Positions 56,655 to 64,000 of a stretch of DNA of 64,000 nucleotides are shown one piece after another. A program made the translations under genes and the position numbers. Source of the stretch: Tistrella mobilis KA081020-065 (GTDB taxonomy: Bacteria; Pseudomonadota; Alphaproteobacteria; Tistrellales; Tistrellaceae); the NCBI RefSeq assembly GCF_000264455.2, contig NC_017958.1:248001-312000 (forward strand), given 5' to 3'. Under the pieces are notes generated by a model that saw only the letters and a program-made list of their open reading frames with translations, was not told the origin of the DNA and searched no databases. How positions within the stretch are numbered: the stretch's first letter is position 1; the number at the start of each line of letters is the position of its first letter.

Positions 56655-58028
56655 ATGTCCGAGACACTCGGTCCGATCCGGACCCATGCCCCACTCACCG
56701 GAGTCCCTCACCCGATGCATTTCGTCACCGGCAGATCGGCGGCAGAGATCGCCGCCAGCGTCGAGCGGGCGATCCGCAGCGGCCAGGTCTCCCCCGGCGA
56801 GCAGCTGCCCTCGGTGCGCGACGTGGCCGAACGGCTGGGCGTCAATCGCAACACCGTGACTGCCGCGTACGCCCGTCTGCGTGAAGCCGGTCTCGTCACC
56901 GGAAACGGCCGCCAGGGCTCCCGCGTGGCCGCGCCGCCCTCGGTCGAGATTTACCGCAGCGAGATACCGGCCGATGTCCGCGACCTCGCCTCGGGCAATG
57001 TCGACGCGTCGCTGCTGCCCGATCTCGCCCCCTTCCTCGCCCGGCTCGACCTGCCGCCCGGTGGCTACGAGATGGTGGAGGACGATCCCGAACTGGTCGC
57101 CCATGCCCAGCGGGTGTTCCGCGCCGATGGTCTGCAGGCCGGCCGCATCGCCATCGTCTCGGGCGCCATGGACGGGCTGGAACGGGCATTGCGCGCCCAT
57201 CTGCGGCCGGGAGATCCGATCGCGATCGAGGATCCGGGCTATGTCTCGGCCCTGCTGCTGGTGCGTTCCCTGGGCCTCAGGCCCGTGCCGATGGCCCTGG
57301 ACGAAGACGGCGTGCTGCCCGAAGCGCTGGATGCCGCCCTCGCCGCCGGGGTGCGCGCGGTGGTAACCACCCCCCGCGCCCAGAACCCGACCGGCGCCTG
57401 TCTCGGCGCCGAACGGGCCGCCAGGCTGCGCGCCCTGCTCGACCGCCATCCCGAGGTGCTGGTGATCGAGGATGATCACGCGAGCGCCGTCTCGGGCGTG
57501 CCGGCCCAGACCCTCGCCCCCGCCCGCATGGCCGCCCGCCCCTGGACGGTGATCCGCTCGGTGTCGAAATTCCTGGGCCCGGATCTGCGCCTTGCCATCG
57601 TCGCCGGCGACCCGATGACCATCGCCCGCATGCAGGATCAGCAGGCGCTGGGCCCGCGCTGGGTGAGCCATATCATCCAGCGCCTGGTGCTCAGGCTGTG
57701 GACAGCCCCCGGTACCGACCAGGTGATCGAGCGGGCCGCCCGTTCCTATGGGGCCCGGCGCGAGGCCCTGGCCGCAAGGCTGGCCGATCACGGCGTCATC
57801 GCCCTCGGCCGATCGGGCCTGCATGTCTGGGTGCCCGTCCAGCGCGAAGCCGAGGTCGTCCAGGGCATGCTCGCCCGCGGCTGGTCCATCCAGGCCGGGG
57901 AAATCTTCCGCCTGCGCAGCGGCCCCGGCGTGCGTGTCGGCATCGCCGGCCTCCATCCGGGCGAAGAGGACACCGTCGCCCGGGCCCTGGCCGACAGCAT
58001 GCGGCCGGGGCGGTTGCTGTATACGTAG
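56655..58028 (+). CDS. MocR-type regulator (GntR domain fused to aminotransferase)
   Basis: The 457-residue protein has a GntR winged helix (about 25-95: IRSGQVSPGEQLPSVRDVAERLGVNRNTVTAAYARL in pieces) and an aminotransferase-like PLP domain. The PLP lysine is in RSVSKFLGPDLRLA, and TTPRAQNPTGACLG is the usual NPTG motif. MocR proteins control vitamin B6, GABA or amino acid genes and use PLP as effector. The ATG at 56655 or the one at residue 21 (MHFVTGRS) may be the start. It is divergent from the glutamine amidotransferase-like gene, which suggests a PLP- or glutamine-related pathway. Confidence 0.9.
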   Translation: MSETLGPIRTHAPLTGVPHPMHFVTGRSAAEIAASVERAIRSGQVSPGEQLPSVRDVAERLGVNRNTVTAAYARLREAGLVTGNGRQGSRVAAPPSVEIYRSEIPADVRDLASGNVDASLLPDLAPFLARLDLPPGGYEMVEDDPELVAHAQRVFRADGLQAGRIAIVSGAMDGLERALRAHLRPGDPIAIEDPGYVSALLLVRSLGLRPVPMALDEDGVLPEALDAALAAGVRAVVTTPRAQNPTGACLGAERAARLRALLDRHPEVLVIEDDHASAVSGVPAQTLAPARMAARPWTVIRSVSKFLGPDLRLAIVAGDPMTIARMQDQQALGPRWVSHIIQRLVLRLWTAPGTDQVIERAARSYGARREALAARLADHGVIALGRSGLHVWVPVQREAEVVQGMLARGWSIQAGEIFRLRSGPGVRVGIAGLHPGEEDTVARALADSMRPGRLLYT

Positions 58029-58047
58029 AGGGAGGGAGAGGTTGTTT

Positions 58048-58184
58048 TAGCCCCTCGCCGGGCGGCCACTCCCGTGGCCTTGGCCGCCGCCGAGTCTGTT
58101 AGCCCCTCGCCGGGCGGGCGCTGCCGCGCCCTTGGCCGCCGCCGCAATGGCGGCTTGCACCAGCCATCTAAGATGGCTGGTGCA
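58048..58184 (-). repeat. Structured intergenic repeats, copies F and G (inverted)
   Basis: F (58048-58093) is partial, with hairpin GGCCAC-TCCC-GTGGCC. G (58100-58184) is complete: CGCCCGGCGAGGGGCTAA on the minus strand, hairpin GGGCGC-TGCC-GCGCCC, the GCCGCC block and an 11-5-11 hairpin GCACCAGCCAT-CTAAG-ATGGCTGGTGC. They lie between the convergent MocR and cupin genes. Confidence 0.85.
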
Positions 58185-58230
58185 GCTCTATGGGAACGGC
58201 CTGAGTACTCGGTCCGGTACCCGACGTCGC

Positions 58231-58626
58231 TCAGGTGGCGCGGGGGTCCTGGGCGACGGAGTGTTCGGTGCCGGCCATGGAGGTGACCGCGAAGGTGGTG
58301 GCCTCGGGGGCCGGGGCCGGGTGGTGCCAGATGCCGGCGGGGATGACCACGAAGCCGCCCGCCTCGATCTTCACGGTTTCCGGACCGCTGTCGTGCAGCA
58401 GGGTCAGCTGGATGGCGCCGTCCAGCACCTGGACCTGCTCGTCATGGGGGTGGCGCTCCCACGGCACCTGGCCGGCATAGCGCAGCAGATAGGCCATGCA
58501 GCCATTGGCCGCGGCCAGCGGCCGCATCGCCGCCATGGCGTCTTCCGGCCTGGTATCGGGGCCGATGGTCAACAGGGGCAGATCGCCGGCGATCTTACCG
58601 ATGGCATGAACGTCCATGACACACAT
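58231..58626 (-). CDS. Small cupin-domain protein
   Basis: The 131-residue protein is a single cupin barrel. Motif 1 is seen as WERHPHDEQVQVLDGAIQL, with metal ligands H, H and E, and motif 2 as GGFVVIPAGIWHHPAPAPE with a ligand His. AGGAG lies before the ATG at 58626; another ATG three codons on is nearly as good. Such proteins bind a metal and a small acid; the substrate is unknown. A ChrR-like or quercetinase-like role cannot be decided. The promoter region upstream (about 58690-58730) is AT-richer. Confidence 0.85.
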   Translation of the reverse strand: MCVMDVHAIGKIAGDLPLLTIGPDTRPEDAMAAMRPLAAANGCMAYLLRYAGQVPWERHPHDEQVQVLDGAIQLTLLHDSGPETVKIEAGGFVVIPAGIWHHPAPAPEATTFAVTSMAGTEHSVAQDPRAT

Positions 58627-58861
58627 CTCCTCTCCTGGCGTGGCAGGGGCGCCGGTGCTTCGCCGGCAGGAGGAGATTCCACCATGGATTGAACCGTTGA
58701 GTCGATATGCGTCGTAAAAATTCATTATTTGCGCGAGGCCCCGTCTCTGCCGGGCCGGCTCTCACAGGAACGTGACCCGCCGCGAGCGGCTTCCGGCTTG
58801 CCCCGCCGGCCGATCTGCCGACATCTGTGGGGAAGCCCCATCCGCCTCAGAGACCCGCCAG

Positions 58862-59848
58862 ATGTCCTCAGCCCGCACGCCTGCCCTGCCCTGGAACGAC
58901 CCCCGCGGCCGCTTCTCGCCGATGAAGGCGCTGGTCTTCGGCCTGCTGCTGCTGCCGGGCGTGTGGATGATCTGGACCCTGGTCGCAGCCGCACCGGACA
59001 TGCCGCAGCAGCCAGGCCCCGGCATCGGGCTTCAGGGGCTGCCGGATCGGGGACTGCTGGGGCCGGGCGGGCCGGCCGGCGGCATCGACGAAGCCGGGCT
59101 CAGCGTGCCCCAGGTCAAGGAGACCCTGCTGCTGGCGGGGCTCTGGGCCGTGCGGCTGCTGACCCTGTCGCTGCTGGTCACACCGCTCAAACTCTCACTC
59201 GGCCGGCCGAAGATCGGCCAGCTCCGGCGGATGATCGGGGTCGCGGCCGGGCTCTACACGCTCACCCATTTCGGGCTCTATCTCGTCTGGATGAAGCTGG
59301 ATGTCGCGCGGATCGCGTCGGAGATCTGGCTCAGAACCTATCTCACCATCGGCTTCGTGGCCGTGCTGATCCTGGCGGCTCTGCTCGCCACCTCTACCGA
59401 CGGCATGGCGAAACGGCTGGGGGGGCGTGCCTGGAAGCGGCTGCACAAGGCGGTCTATGCCGCCGCCCTGCTCGGCGCCCTGCACTTTTTCATGCAGACC
59501 CGGCTGGAGCCGGGGGAGGCGACCATTCTGGCCGGCATTCTGGGCTGGGCCGCGCTCTGGCGGCTGGCCGATGCCCGGCGCCCCGGCTGGGTGCGGGGGG
59601 GGCCGGGCCTTGTCGGCCTCGCCCTGGCCGCGGGGCTTCTGACCGTCGGGATCGAAGCGGCCTGGTTCGCCTTCGGCACCAGCCTGGATCCCGGGCGTGT
59701 GGTGGCGGCCAATCTGATGCCCGATGTCTTCCCGCGCCCCGCCGCGGTGGTGGCGATGGCCGGGCTCGGGATCGTCGGGCTGCACCTCGCCGTCAGGCCC
59801 CGCCCCCGCGCTCAGCCTGCCCGGCCGCGCCGGAATTCGGTCGCATAG
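58862..59848 (+). CDS. MsrQ-like haem membrane protein (ferric-reductase domain)
   Basis: The 328-residue protein has six or more membrane segments. The haem-ligand region matches MsrQ/YedZ: TLSLLVTPLKLSLG, RRMIGVAAGLYTLTHFGLYLVW, RLHKAVYAAALLGALHFFMQ with conserved histidines. MsrQ feeds electrons from the quinone pool to MsrP, which repairs oxidised methionines in the periplasm. No msrP gene lies next to it here. An extra loop (about 40 residues, Pro/Gly-rich) follows the first segment. Its end overlaps the end of the convergent MFS gene by 37 bases. Confidence 0.8.
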   Translation: MSSARTPALPWNDPRGRFSPMKALVFGLLLLPGVWMIWTLVAAAPDMPQQPGPGIGLQGLPDRGLLGPGGPAGGIDEAGLSVPQVKETLLLAGLWAVRLLTLSLLVTPLKLSLGRPKIGQLRRMIGVAAGLYTLTHFGLYLVWMKLDVARIASEIWLRTYLTIGFVAVLILAALLATSTDGMAKRLGGRAWKRLHKAVYAAALLGALHFFMQTRLEPGEATILAGILGWAALWRLADARRPGWVRGGPGLVGLALAAGLLTVGIEAAWFAFGTSLDPGRVVAANLMPDVFPRPAAVVAMAGLGIVGLHLAVRPRPRAQPARPRRNSVA

Positions 59849-61038
59849 ATCAGGAGCATGGCAAGGCCCAGCCCGGCACCGGCCACGACCACGCCCACCC
59901 AGCCGCCGGCATGATAGATCACCGTGCCGAGGGCGGCGCCCGAGGCACCGGCAAAGAACATGATCGTCATATAGATGGCATTGACCCGGCCGCGGATCTC
60001 GGGCGCGGTTGAAAAGATGATCCGCTGGCCGGTGATCTGATTGGCCTGGATGGCCGCGTCCAGCACCACCGCCAGCACCGCCATGGCGATGATCGAGCCG
60101 GCCGAAACCGCCACGCCCGAGACGAGGAACGAGACCACCACCAGCACCATCGCCACCCCGGTCTGCACCCGACTGTAGCCGCGATCGGCCAGCCGGCCCG
60201 CGACCGGGGCGACCAGCGCGCCGCCGGCACCCGCCAGCGCGAACAGGCCGATCTGGTGGATGCTGAGGCCGAAACGCTCTGCCAGCATGATCGGCGCCGT
60301 GGTCCAGAACAGGTTGAAGGCCGCGAACATCAACGCCTGATAAGCGGCCCGCCGGCGCACCGCCGGCAGGCGGCGCAGCAGGCCGGGCATGGATCCCAGG
60401 ATGCGAAGATAGGCGACAAGCCCCGATCCGCTGCGGCTCCGCCCCGGCTGCCAGGCCGGCATCATCCGCCAGAGGGCGGCGCCCACCACAAGCATCAGCG
60501 CGGCCGAGGCCCAGAACACCGCCCGCCAGCCGAAGCTGCCGGCAATGAACAGGGCAGCCGGCCGCGCCAGCATGATCCCGGTCAACAGCCCGGCCATCAC
60601 CGTGCCGACCACCTGGCCGCGGCGTTCATCGGGCGCGAGTCTCGCGATGAACGGCACCAGAACCTGGGCGCCGGTGGCACAGAGGCCCACCATGAAGCAG
60701 AAGGCGAAGAGCGGCATCGCCTCGGTCGACATCGCGATGCCGACCAGGCCCAGCGTGGTCAGCACCAGCGTCGCCAGCACCAGCCGGCGGTTTTCGACCA
60801 GATCCGCGGCCGAGACCAGCAGGAACAGACCCACGCCATAGCCGATCTGGGTGATGCCGGTCAGCGAGCCGGCAAGATCGGGATCGAGCCCCAGATCCGC
60901 GCCGATCGCCGCCACCATCGGCTGGGCGTAATAGAGATTGGCGACCAGCGCACCGGTCGCCACGGCAAAAAGCGCCACGAGGGCCCCGGAGGGCCCTCGC
61001 GACACGGATGGTTCAGAGGTGGCCGCAGCCTCGCTCAC
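59812..61038 (-). CDS. MFS transporter (drug/sugar efflux type)
   Basis: The 408-residue protein has twelve predicted membrane segments and begins its core with LFAVATGALVANLYYAQPMVAAI, typical of YgaY/YtbD-type exporters. APDERRGQVVGTVMAGLLTGIML is the loop before segment five. It starts within an ATGA overlap with the aldo/keto reductase stop, so both are co-translated. The substrate is not evident; the pair may detoxify and expel a carbonyl compound. Confidence 0.9.
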   Translation of the reverse strand: MSEAAATSEPSVSRGPSGALVALFAVATGALVANLYYAQPMVAAIGADLGLDPDLAGSLTGITQIGYGVGLFLLVSAADLVENRRLVLATLVLTTLGLVGIAMSTEAMPLFAFCFMVGLCATGAQVLVPFIARLAPDERRGQVVGTVMAGLLTGIMLARPAALFIAGSFGWRAVFWASAALMLVVGAALWRMMPAWQPGRSRSGSGLVAYLRILGSMPGLLRRLPAVRRRAAYQALMFAAFNLFWTTAPIMLAERFGLSIHQIGLFALAGAGGALVAPVAGRLADRGYSRVQTGVAMVLVVVSFLVSGVAVSAGSIIAMAVLAVVLDAAIQANQITGQRIIFSTAPEIRGRVNAIYMTIMFFAGASGAALGTVIYHAGGWVGVVVAGAGLGLAMLLIYATEFRRGRAG

Positions 61039-62081
61039 CGATCGTCTCCCCGCCGCCGGGAGGCCGCGCGTCCGGTCCCCTGGCGTTCCAGCATCCAGCC
61101 CGGATATTCGGGCGGAAGCGCACTCACCGCATCCAGCCGCGCCAGATCCTCGGTCGACAGCTCGACCTCGGTCGCGGCCAGGTTGTCGTCCAGCTGCTCC
61201 ACCGTATTGGCACCGATGATCACCGACATCACCGACCGCTGATGCAGCAGCCAGGCGAGCGCGATCCGCGCCACCGACACGCCCCGCGCCGCCGCGATCT
61301 CGCGCATCACGTCGATGCAGTCGAAGGCACGGTCGCGGTTCACCGGCGGGAAGTCGAACGTCGCCCGGCGCGACCCCTCGGGGCCGTTGCCGTCACGGTC
61401 GTACTTGCCCGACAAGAGGCCGCCCGCCAGCGGGCTCCACACCATCAGACCCAGCTTTTCGGCCTCGATCAGCGGCACCAGCTCGCGTTCGAGATCGCGG
61501 CCGGCGATGGTGTAATAGGCCTGGAGCGTGGCAAAACGGCTGTAGCCGCCCCGGTCGGCGATGCCCAGCGCCTTCATGATCCGCCAGGCGGACCAGTTGG
61601 ACACGCCGACATAGCGCACATGGCCCTGGCGGACAAGGTCGTCGAGCGCCCGCACCGTCTCTTCGATCGGCGTCACCGGATCGACGCCGTGGATCTGGTA
61701 GAGGTCGATATAGTCGGTACCCAGCCGGCGCAGGCTGGCCTTGACCGCATCCATGATATGCCCGCGCGAGGCGCCGCGGTCATTGGGCCCGTCGCCCACC
61801 TGCCCCAGCACCTTGGTCGCCAGCACCATGTCGGTGCGCGGCCGGCCGGAATTGCGCATGGCATGGCCGGTGATCTCTTCCGACAGACCGCCGGAATAGA
61901 CATCGGCGGTGTCAATGAAATTGACGCCCCGATCCAGCGCCCGGGCGAGGATCGCATCTGCGCCCGCCTGATCGAGCCTGCCGATCTGGGTCCAGAAGCC
62001 GCCGCGGCCGCCGAAGGTCATGGTACCGAGGCAGAGTTCCGACACGAGCAGGCCCGTGCCGCCAAGGGTGTTGTAGCGCAT
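61035..62081 (-). CDS. Aldo/keto reductase
   Basis: The 348-residue NADPH enzyme has the family TIM barrel: MRYNTLGGTGLLVSELCLGTMTFGG, FIDTADVYSGGLSEEITG with catalytic Asp and Tyr, LATKVLGQ, LYQIHGVDP, and VSVARIALAWLLHQ plus IIGANTVEQLDDNL at the cofactor end. It resembles the YajO/IolS branch. The ATG at 62081 follows GGGGAAAG; the frame stays open far upstream, but only through antisense-like sequence. A LysR gene is divergent across 159 bases and probably regulates this reductase and the exporter. Confidence 0.93.
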   Translation of the reverse strand: MRYNTLGGTGLLVSELCLGTMTFGGRGGFWTQIGRLDQAGADAILARALDRGVNFIDTADVYSGGLSEEITGHAMRNSGRPRTDMVLATKVLGQVGDGPNDRGASRGHIMDAVKASLRRLGTDYIDLYQIHGVDPVTPIEETVRALDDLVRQGHVRYVGVSNWSAWRIMKALGIADRGGYSRFATLQAYYTIAGRDLERELVPLIEAEKLGLMVWSPLAGGLLSGKYDRDGNGPEGSRRATFDFPPVNRDRAFDCIDVMREIAAARGVSVARIALAWLLHQRSVMSVIIGANTVEQLDDNLAATEVELSTEDLARLDAVSALPPEYPGWMLERQGTGRAASRRRGDDR

Positions 62082-62240
62082 CGCTTTCCCCATTCGATCG
62101 CTGTCGTTGTCGACAAGGCCCGATATGGCACGGGGGACTGCATCGGATAACCGCCCGGATCGGTCACGCCGTGTATAGTATGACTGAACAATGGCGGTGC
62201 GATCCATCACCCCCGCTCCTGCGATCCGGACCAAACATCC

Positions 62241-63167
62241 ATGGCGAACGGCGACCCCTTCGACGGGCTGCATGAATTTCTGGCCATCGCCCGGCGCGGC
62301 AGCATCCGCGGGGCAGCTGCCGAGCTTGGCGTCACGCCGGGGGCGGTCAGCCAGGCGCTTCAGGGGCTGGAACGGCGGCTGGGCCTGCCGCTCTTCCATC
62401 GCACCACCCGGCGGATTTCGCTCACCGAGGCGGGGGAAACCCTGCTCGGGCGGCTGGGCCCCGCGGCCGACGCCATCACCGGCACCATCGACGGCCTGCG
62501 CCGGATGACGGCCGAACCCTCGGGCACGCTTCGCCTGCTCGCCCACCGGATGGCGGTGGAAACGGTGATCCACCCGCTGATCCCGGCCTTCCGCGCCGCC
62601 TGCCCCGGGGTCACGGTGGACATCACCATCGATGACGGGCTGGAAGACCAGATCGCCGGGCGCTACGACGCCCATATCGCGATCGGCGAATTCATCGACC
62701 GCGACATGATCGCGGTCAGGGTCTCGCGCCCCTTCCGCTGGCTGGTGGCGGCTTCTCCCGACTATCTGGCCCGGCGTGGCCGGCCCGAGGTGCCGGAAGA
62801 CATTGCCCGCCACGACTGCATCCGCTTCCGCCTGGCCCGCAGCCGGCGGATCTATCGCTGGGAATTCGAACGCCCCGGCCCCGACGGCACCGCCCAGGCA
62901 CTGTCGGTCGACCCGCCGGGGGACATCGTCACCAACGACACAAAGCTGGTCCGCACCTTCGCCCTGCAGGGGCTGGGGCTGGTCTACGGGTCGGAGCTGA
63001 TGCTGGCGGAGGATCTTGCCGCCGGACGGCTGGAAACGGTGCTGGATGCCTTCATGCCCGCCCGCGACGCCCTGTTCCTGTGCTATCCCCGGGCCAGCCG
63101 CAGCGACCCCAAGCTTCGCGCCTTCGTGGAGGCCTGCCAGCGGCAGCTGCGCCGCAGCGGCGGCTGA
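62241..63167 (+). CDS. LysR-family transcriptional regulator
   Basis: The 308-residue protein has the LysR helix-turn-helix (DGLHEFLAIARRGSIRGAAAELGVTPGAVSQALQGLE) and a substrate-binding domain with DITIDDGLEDQIAGRYDAHIAIGE, the usual CrgA/AaeR-type wording. FALQGLGLVYGSELMLAEDLAAGRL near the end is typical. It is divergent from the aldo/keto reductase-MFS unit. A TATAGT around 62175 could be its -10. Confidence 0.92.
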   Translation: MANGDPFDGLHEFLAIARRGSIRGAAAELGVTPGAVSQALQGLERRLGLPLFHRTTRRISLTEAGETLLGRLGPAADAITGTIDGLRRMTAEPSGTLRLLAHRMAVETVIHPLIPAFRAACPGVTVDITIDDGLEDQIAGRYDAHIAIGEFIDRDMIAVRVSRPFRWLVAASPDYLARRGRPEVPEDIARHDCIRFRLARSRRIYRWEFERPGPDGTAQALSVDPPGDIVTNDTKLVRTFALQGLGLVYGSELMLAEDLAAGRLETVLDAFMPARDALFLCYPRASRSDPKLRAFVEACQRQLRRSGG

Positions 63168-63171
63168 CCCG

Positions 63172-63839
63172 TCAGGCGGGGCGGCGTACCCCCCCGGCCC
63201 CGCCGTCCGGAACCGGTCGAGCCCGGCCATGCAGAACCCGACCATGAAATCGACCAGCACCGGCTTGTCGCGCGCATCATCCGCCACCTTGGCGAAGGGC
63301 CAGATGATCGCCTCGTCCAGCGCGCCGGTGATGCAGGCGGCGGCAAGCTCGGTGTCGAAGGGGATGAATTCACCCGCGGCGATGCCGTCCTGCAGGATCT
63401 CGGAAAACAGCAGATGGAAGCGGTGGCGGCAGTCCAGGCGCACCGCCTCGATCTCGGGCGAGACCGGCTCGGCCAGCAGGGCATGGGCCAGACGCGGCCG
63501 GCGCAGCGCGCGTTCAACATGCACCTGCACGGCGGCCGCCAGCCGCTCGCCATGCGGGCCCGGCCGGTCCGCCGCCTCGACCGAGGCGGCCAGTTCGCGC
63601 AAGGCTGCCGTCCGGAAGACCTCGGCATAAAGCGCGGTCATGGTCGGGAAATAGCGGTAGATCGTGCCTTCCGATATCCCGGCCTTCTCGGCCACCAGCC
63701 GGCTGCGCACACCCCGGAAACCGACCTCGGCGATCAGCTCTCGGGTCGCCTTCAGGATCATCATCCGCCGCTCGGCAAGGCGGCGGCGGGTCTCGGGCGT
63801 CTGTCGATAGGCCAAGGCTGGGGGCTCCGGTCCGGACAT
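63172..63839 (-). pseudogene. TetR-family regulator with an apparent frameshift at its end
   Basis: Read from the ATG at 63839 (AGGAGG just upstream), the protein has a TetR helix-turn-helix (AERRMMILKATRELIAEVGFRGVRSRLVAEKAGISEGTIYRYF in pieces) and a normal ligand domain up to VDFMVGFCMAGLDRFR. After this the frame has no stop and runs on through the antisense of the LysR gene. A run of seven C (63189-63195, G on the coding strand) lies just there; one extra base would bring in a TGA at 63172-63174 and give about 222 residues, a normal length. It is either a sequence error or a real slippage site. Function of the protein may be intact. Confidence 0.75.
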
Positions 63840-63889
63840 ATCCTCCTGCGAGCATGCACCGCCATGCACGCACTTGCCAGTGGATAAAC

Positions 63890-63907
63890 AATGAGTCCAT
63901 ACTCATT
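63890..63907. promoter_or_regulatory. TetR operator candidate AATGAGT-N4-ACTCATT
   Basis: Seven-base arms match exactly around CCAT. The site lies between the TetR gene and the divergent gene that starts at 63990. This is the normal place and type of a TetR operator for an efflux system. Confidence 0.7.
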
Positions 63908-63989
63908 TCTTAAAGGGGCCATCATCGGGTGAATGACGTCCGCACCCGTATCGACCATCCCGGTCGCCCCCGCCGGACGGAGAGCCCAG

Positions 63990-64000
63990 ATGACCGTCGA
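63990..64000 (+). CDS. Start of a gene cut by the window edge
   Basis: ATGACCGTCGA with GGAGAG nine bases upstream looks like a start (M-T-V). Being divergent from a TetR gene across an operator, it may encode a pump or enzyme controlled by that regulator. Nothing more can be read. Confidence 0.5.

Noticed and set aside
55358-58184. Integron attC sites, suggested by the ends GGACTAAC
   Set aside because: The ends do not fit the RYYYAAC core, there is no integrase, and the copies are not cassette boundaries.
61035-63839. A TetR-aldo/keto reductase fusion protein of more than 900 residues
   Set aside because: The middle part is the antisense of a good LysR gene, the reductase has its own start and ribosome site, and a one-base change restores a normal TetR stop.

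Overview
The window is GC-rich chromosomal DNA from an alphaproteobacterium. The division and cell wall (dcw) cluster, the order lpxC-bamD-recN, the rnpB-mraZ junction and the heavy use of ATGA start/stop overlaps all fit Rhodospirillales-type bacteria. Tistrella or a relative is my best guess, but that is an impression and not a search result.

Region 1 (1-23.9 kb) is core genome, read almost entirely on the minus strand. From right to left it runs rnpB, mraZ, rsmH, ftsL, ftsI, murE, murF, mraY, murD, ftsW, murG, murC, murB, ddl, ftsQ, ftsA, ftsZ, lpxC, then an AT-richer insert with an XRE regulator on the plus strand, then bamD and the start of recN. Most dcw genes overlap by 1-14 bases and form one operon. 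The promoter and operator region of mraZ is readable: a -35/-10 pair, phased TGGGN boxes expected for MraZ, and a LexA-like box further upstream.

Region 2 (23.9-29.6 kb) has an AmpD-type amidase, a DMT exporter, a Uup-type ABC-F ATPase, an unusual lectin-repeat protein and a DjlA-like co-chaperone.

Region 3 (30.0-37.3 kb) is a catabolic unit: a TRAP transporter (P-Q-M), a fused 5-oxoprolinase-type enzyme and a MarR-like regulator, probably for pyroglutamate or a related lactam.

Region 4 (37.3-50.7 kb) is accessory. It has a three-gene cassette (DUF4365 nuclease-like protein, an unknown protein, a stand-alone MbcA/ParS/Xre toxin-binding domain), a LysR/HPP pair, and a regulon in which an XRE-cupin regulator sits between a PPDK-like pseudoenzyme and a periplasmic GMC oxidoreductase/cytochrome c operon. 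The two outer transcription units share a near-identical palindrome. An HxlR-controlled GST/NTF2/tautomerase set follows.

Region 5 (50.7-58.7 kb) has an AurF-type di-iron oxygenase with its rubredoxin and reductase, a serine hydroxymethyltransferase, a glutamine amidotransferase-like protein and a MocR-type regulator. A family of structured intergenic repeats with covarying hairpins lies between these genes.

Region 6 (58.7-64.0 kb) has an MsrQ-like haem membrane protein, an MFS exporter with an aldo/keto reductase, a LysR regulator, and a TetR gene whose reading frame appears shifted at a C7 run, divergent from a gene that starts at the window edge.
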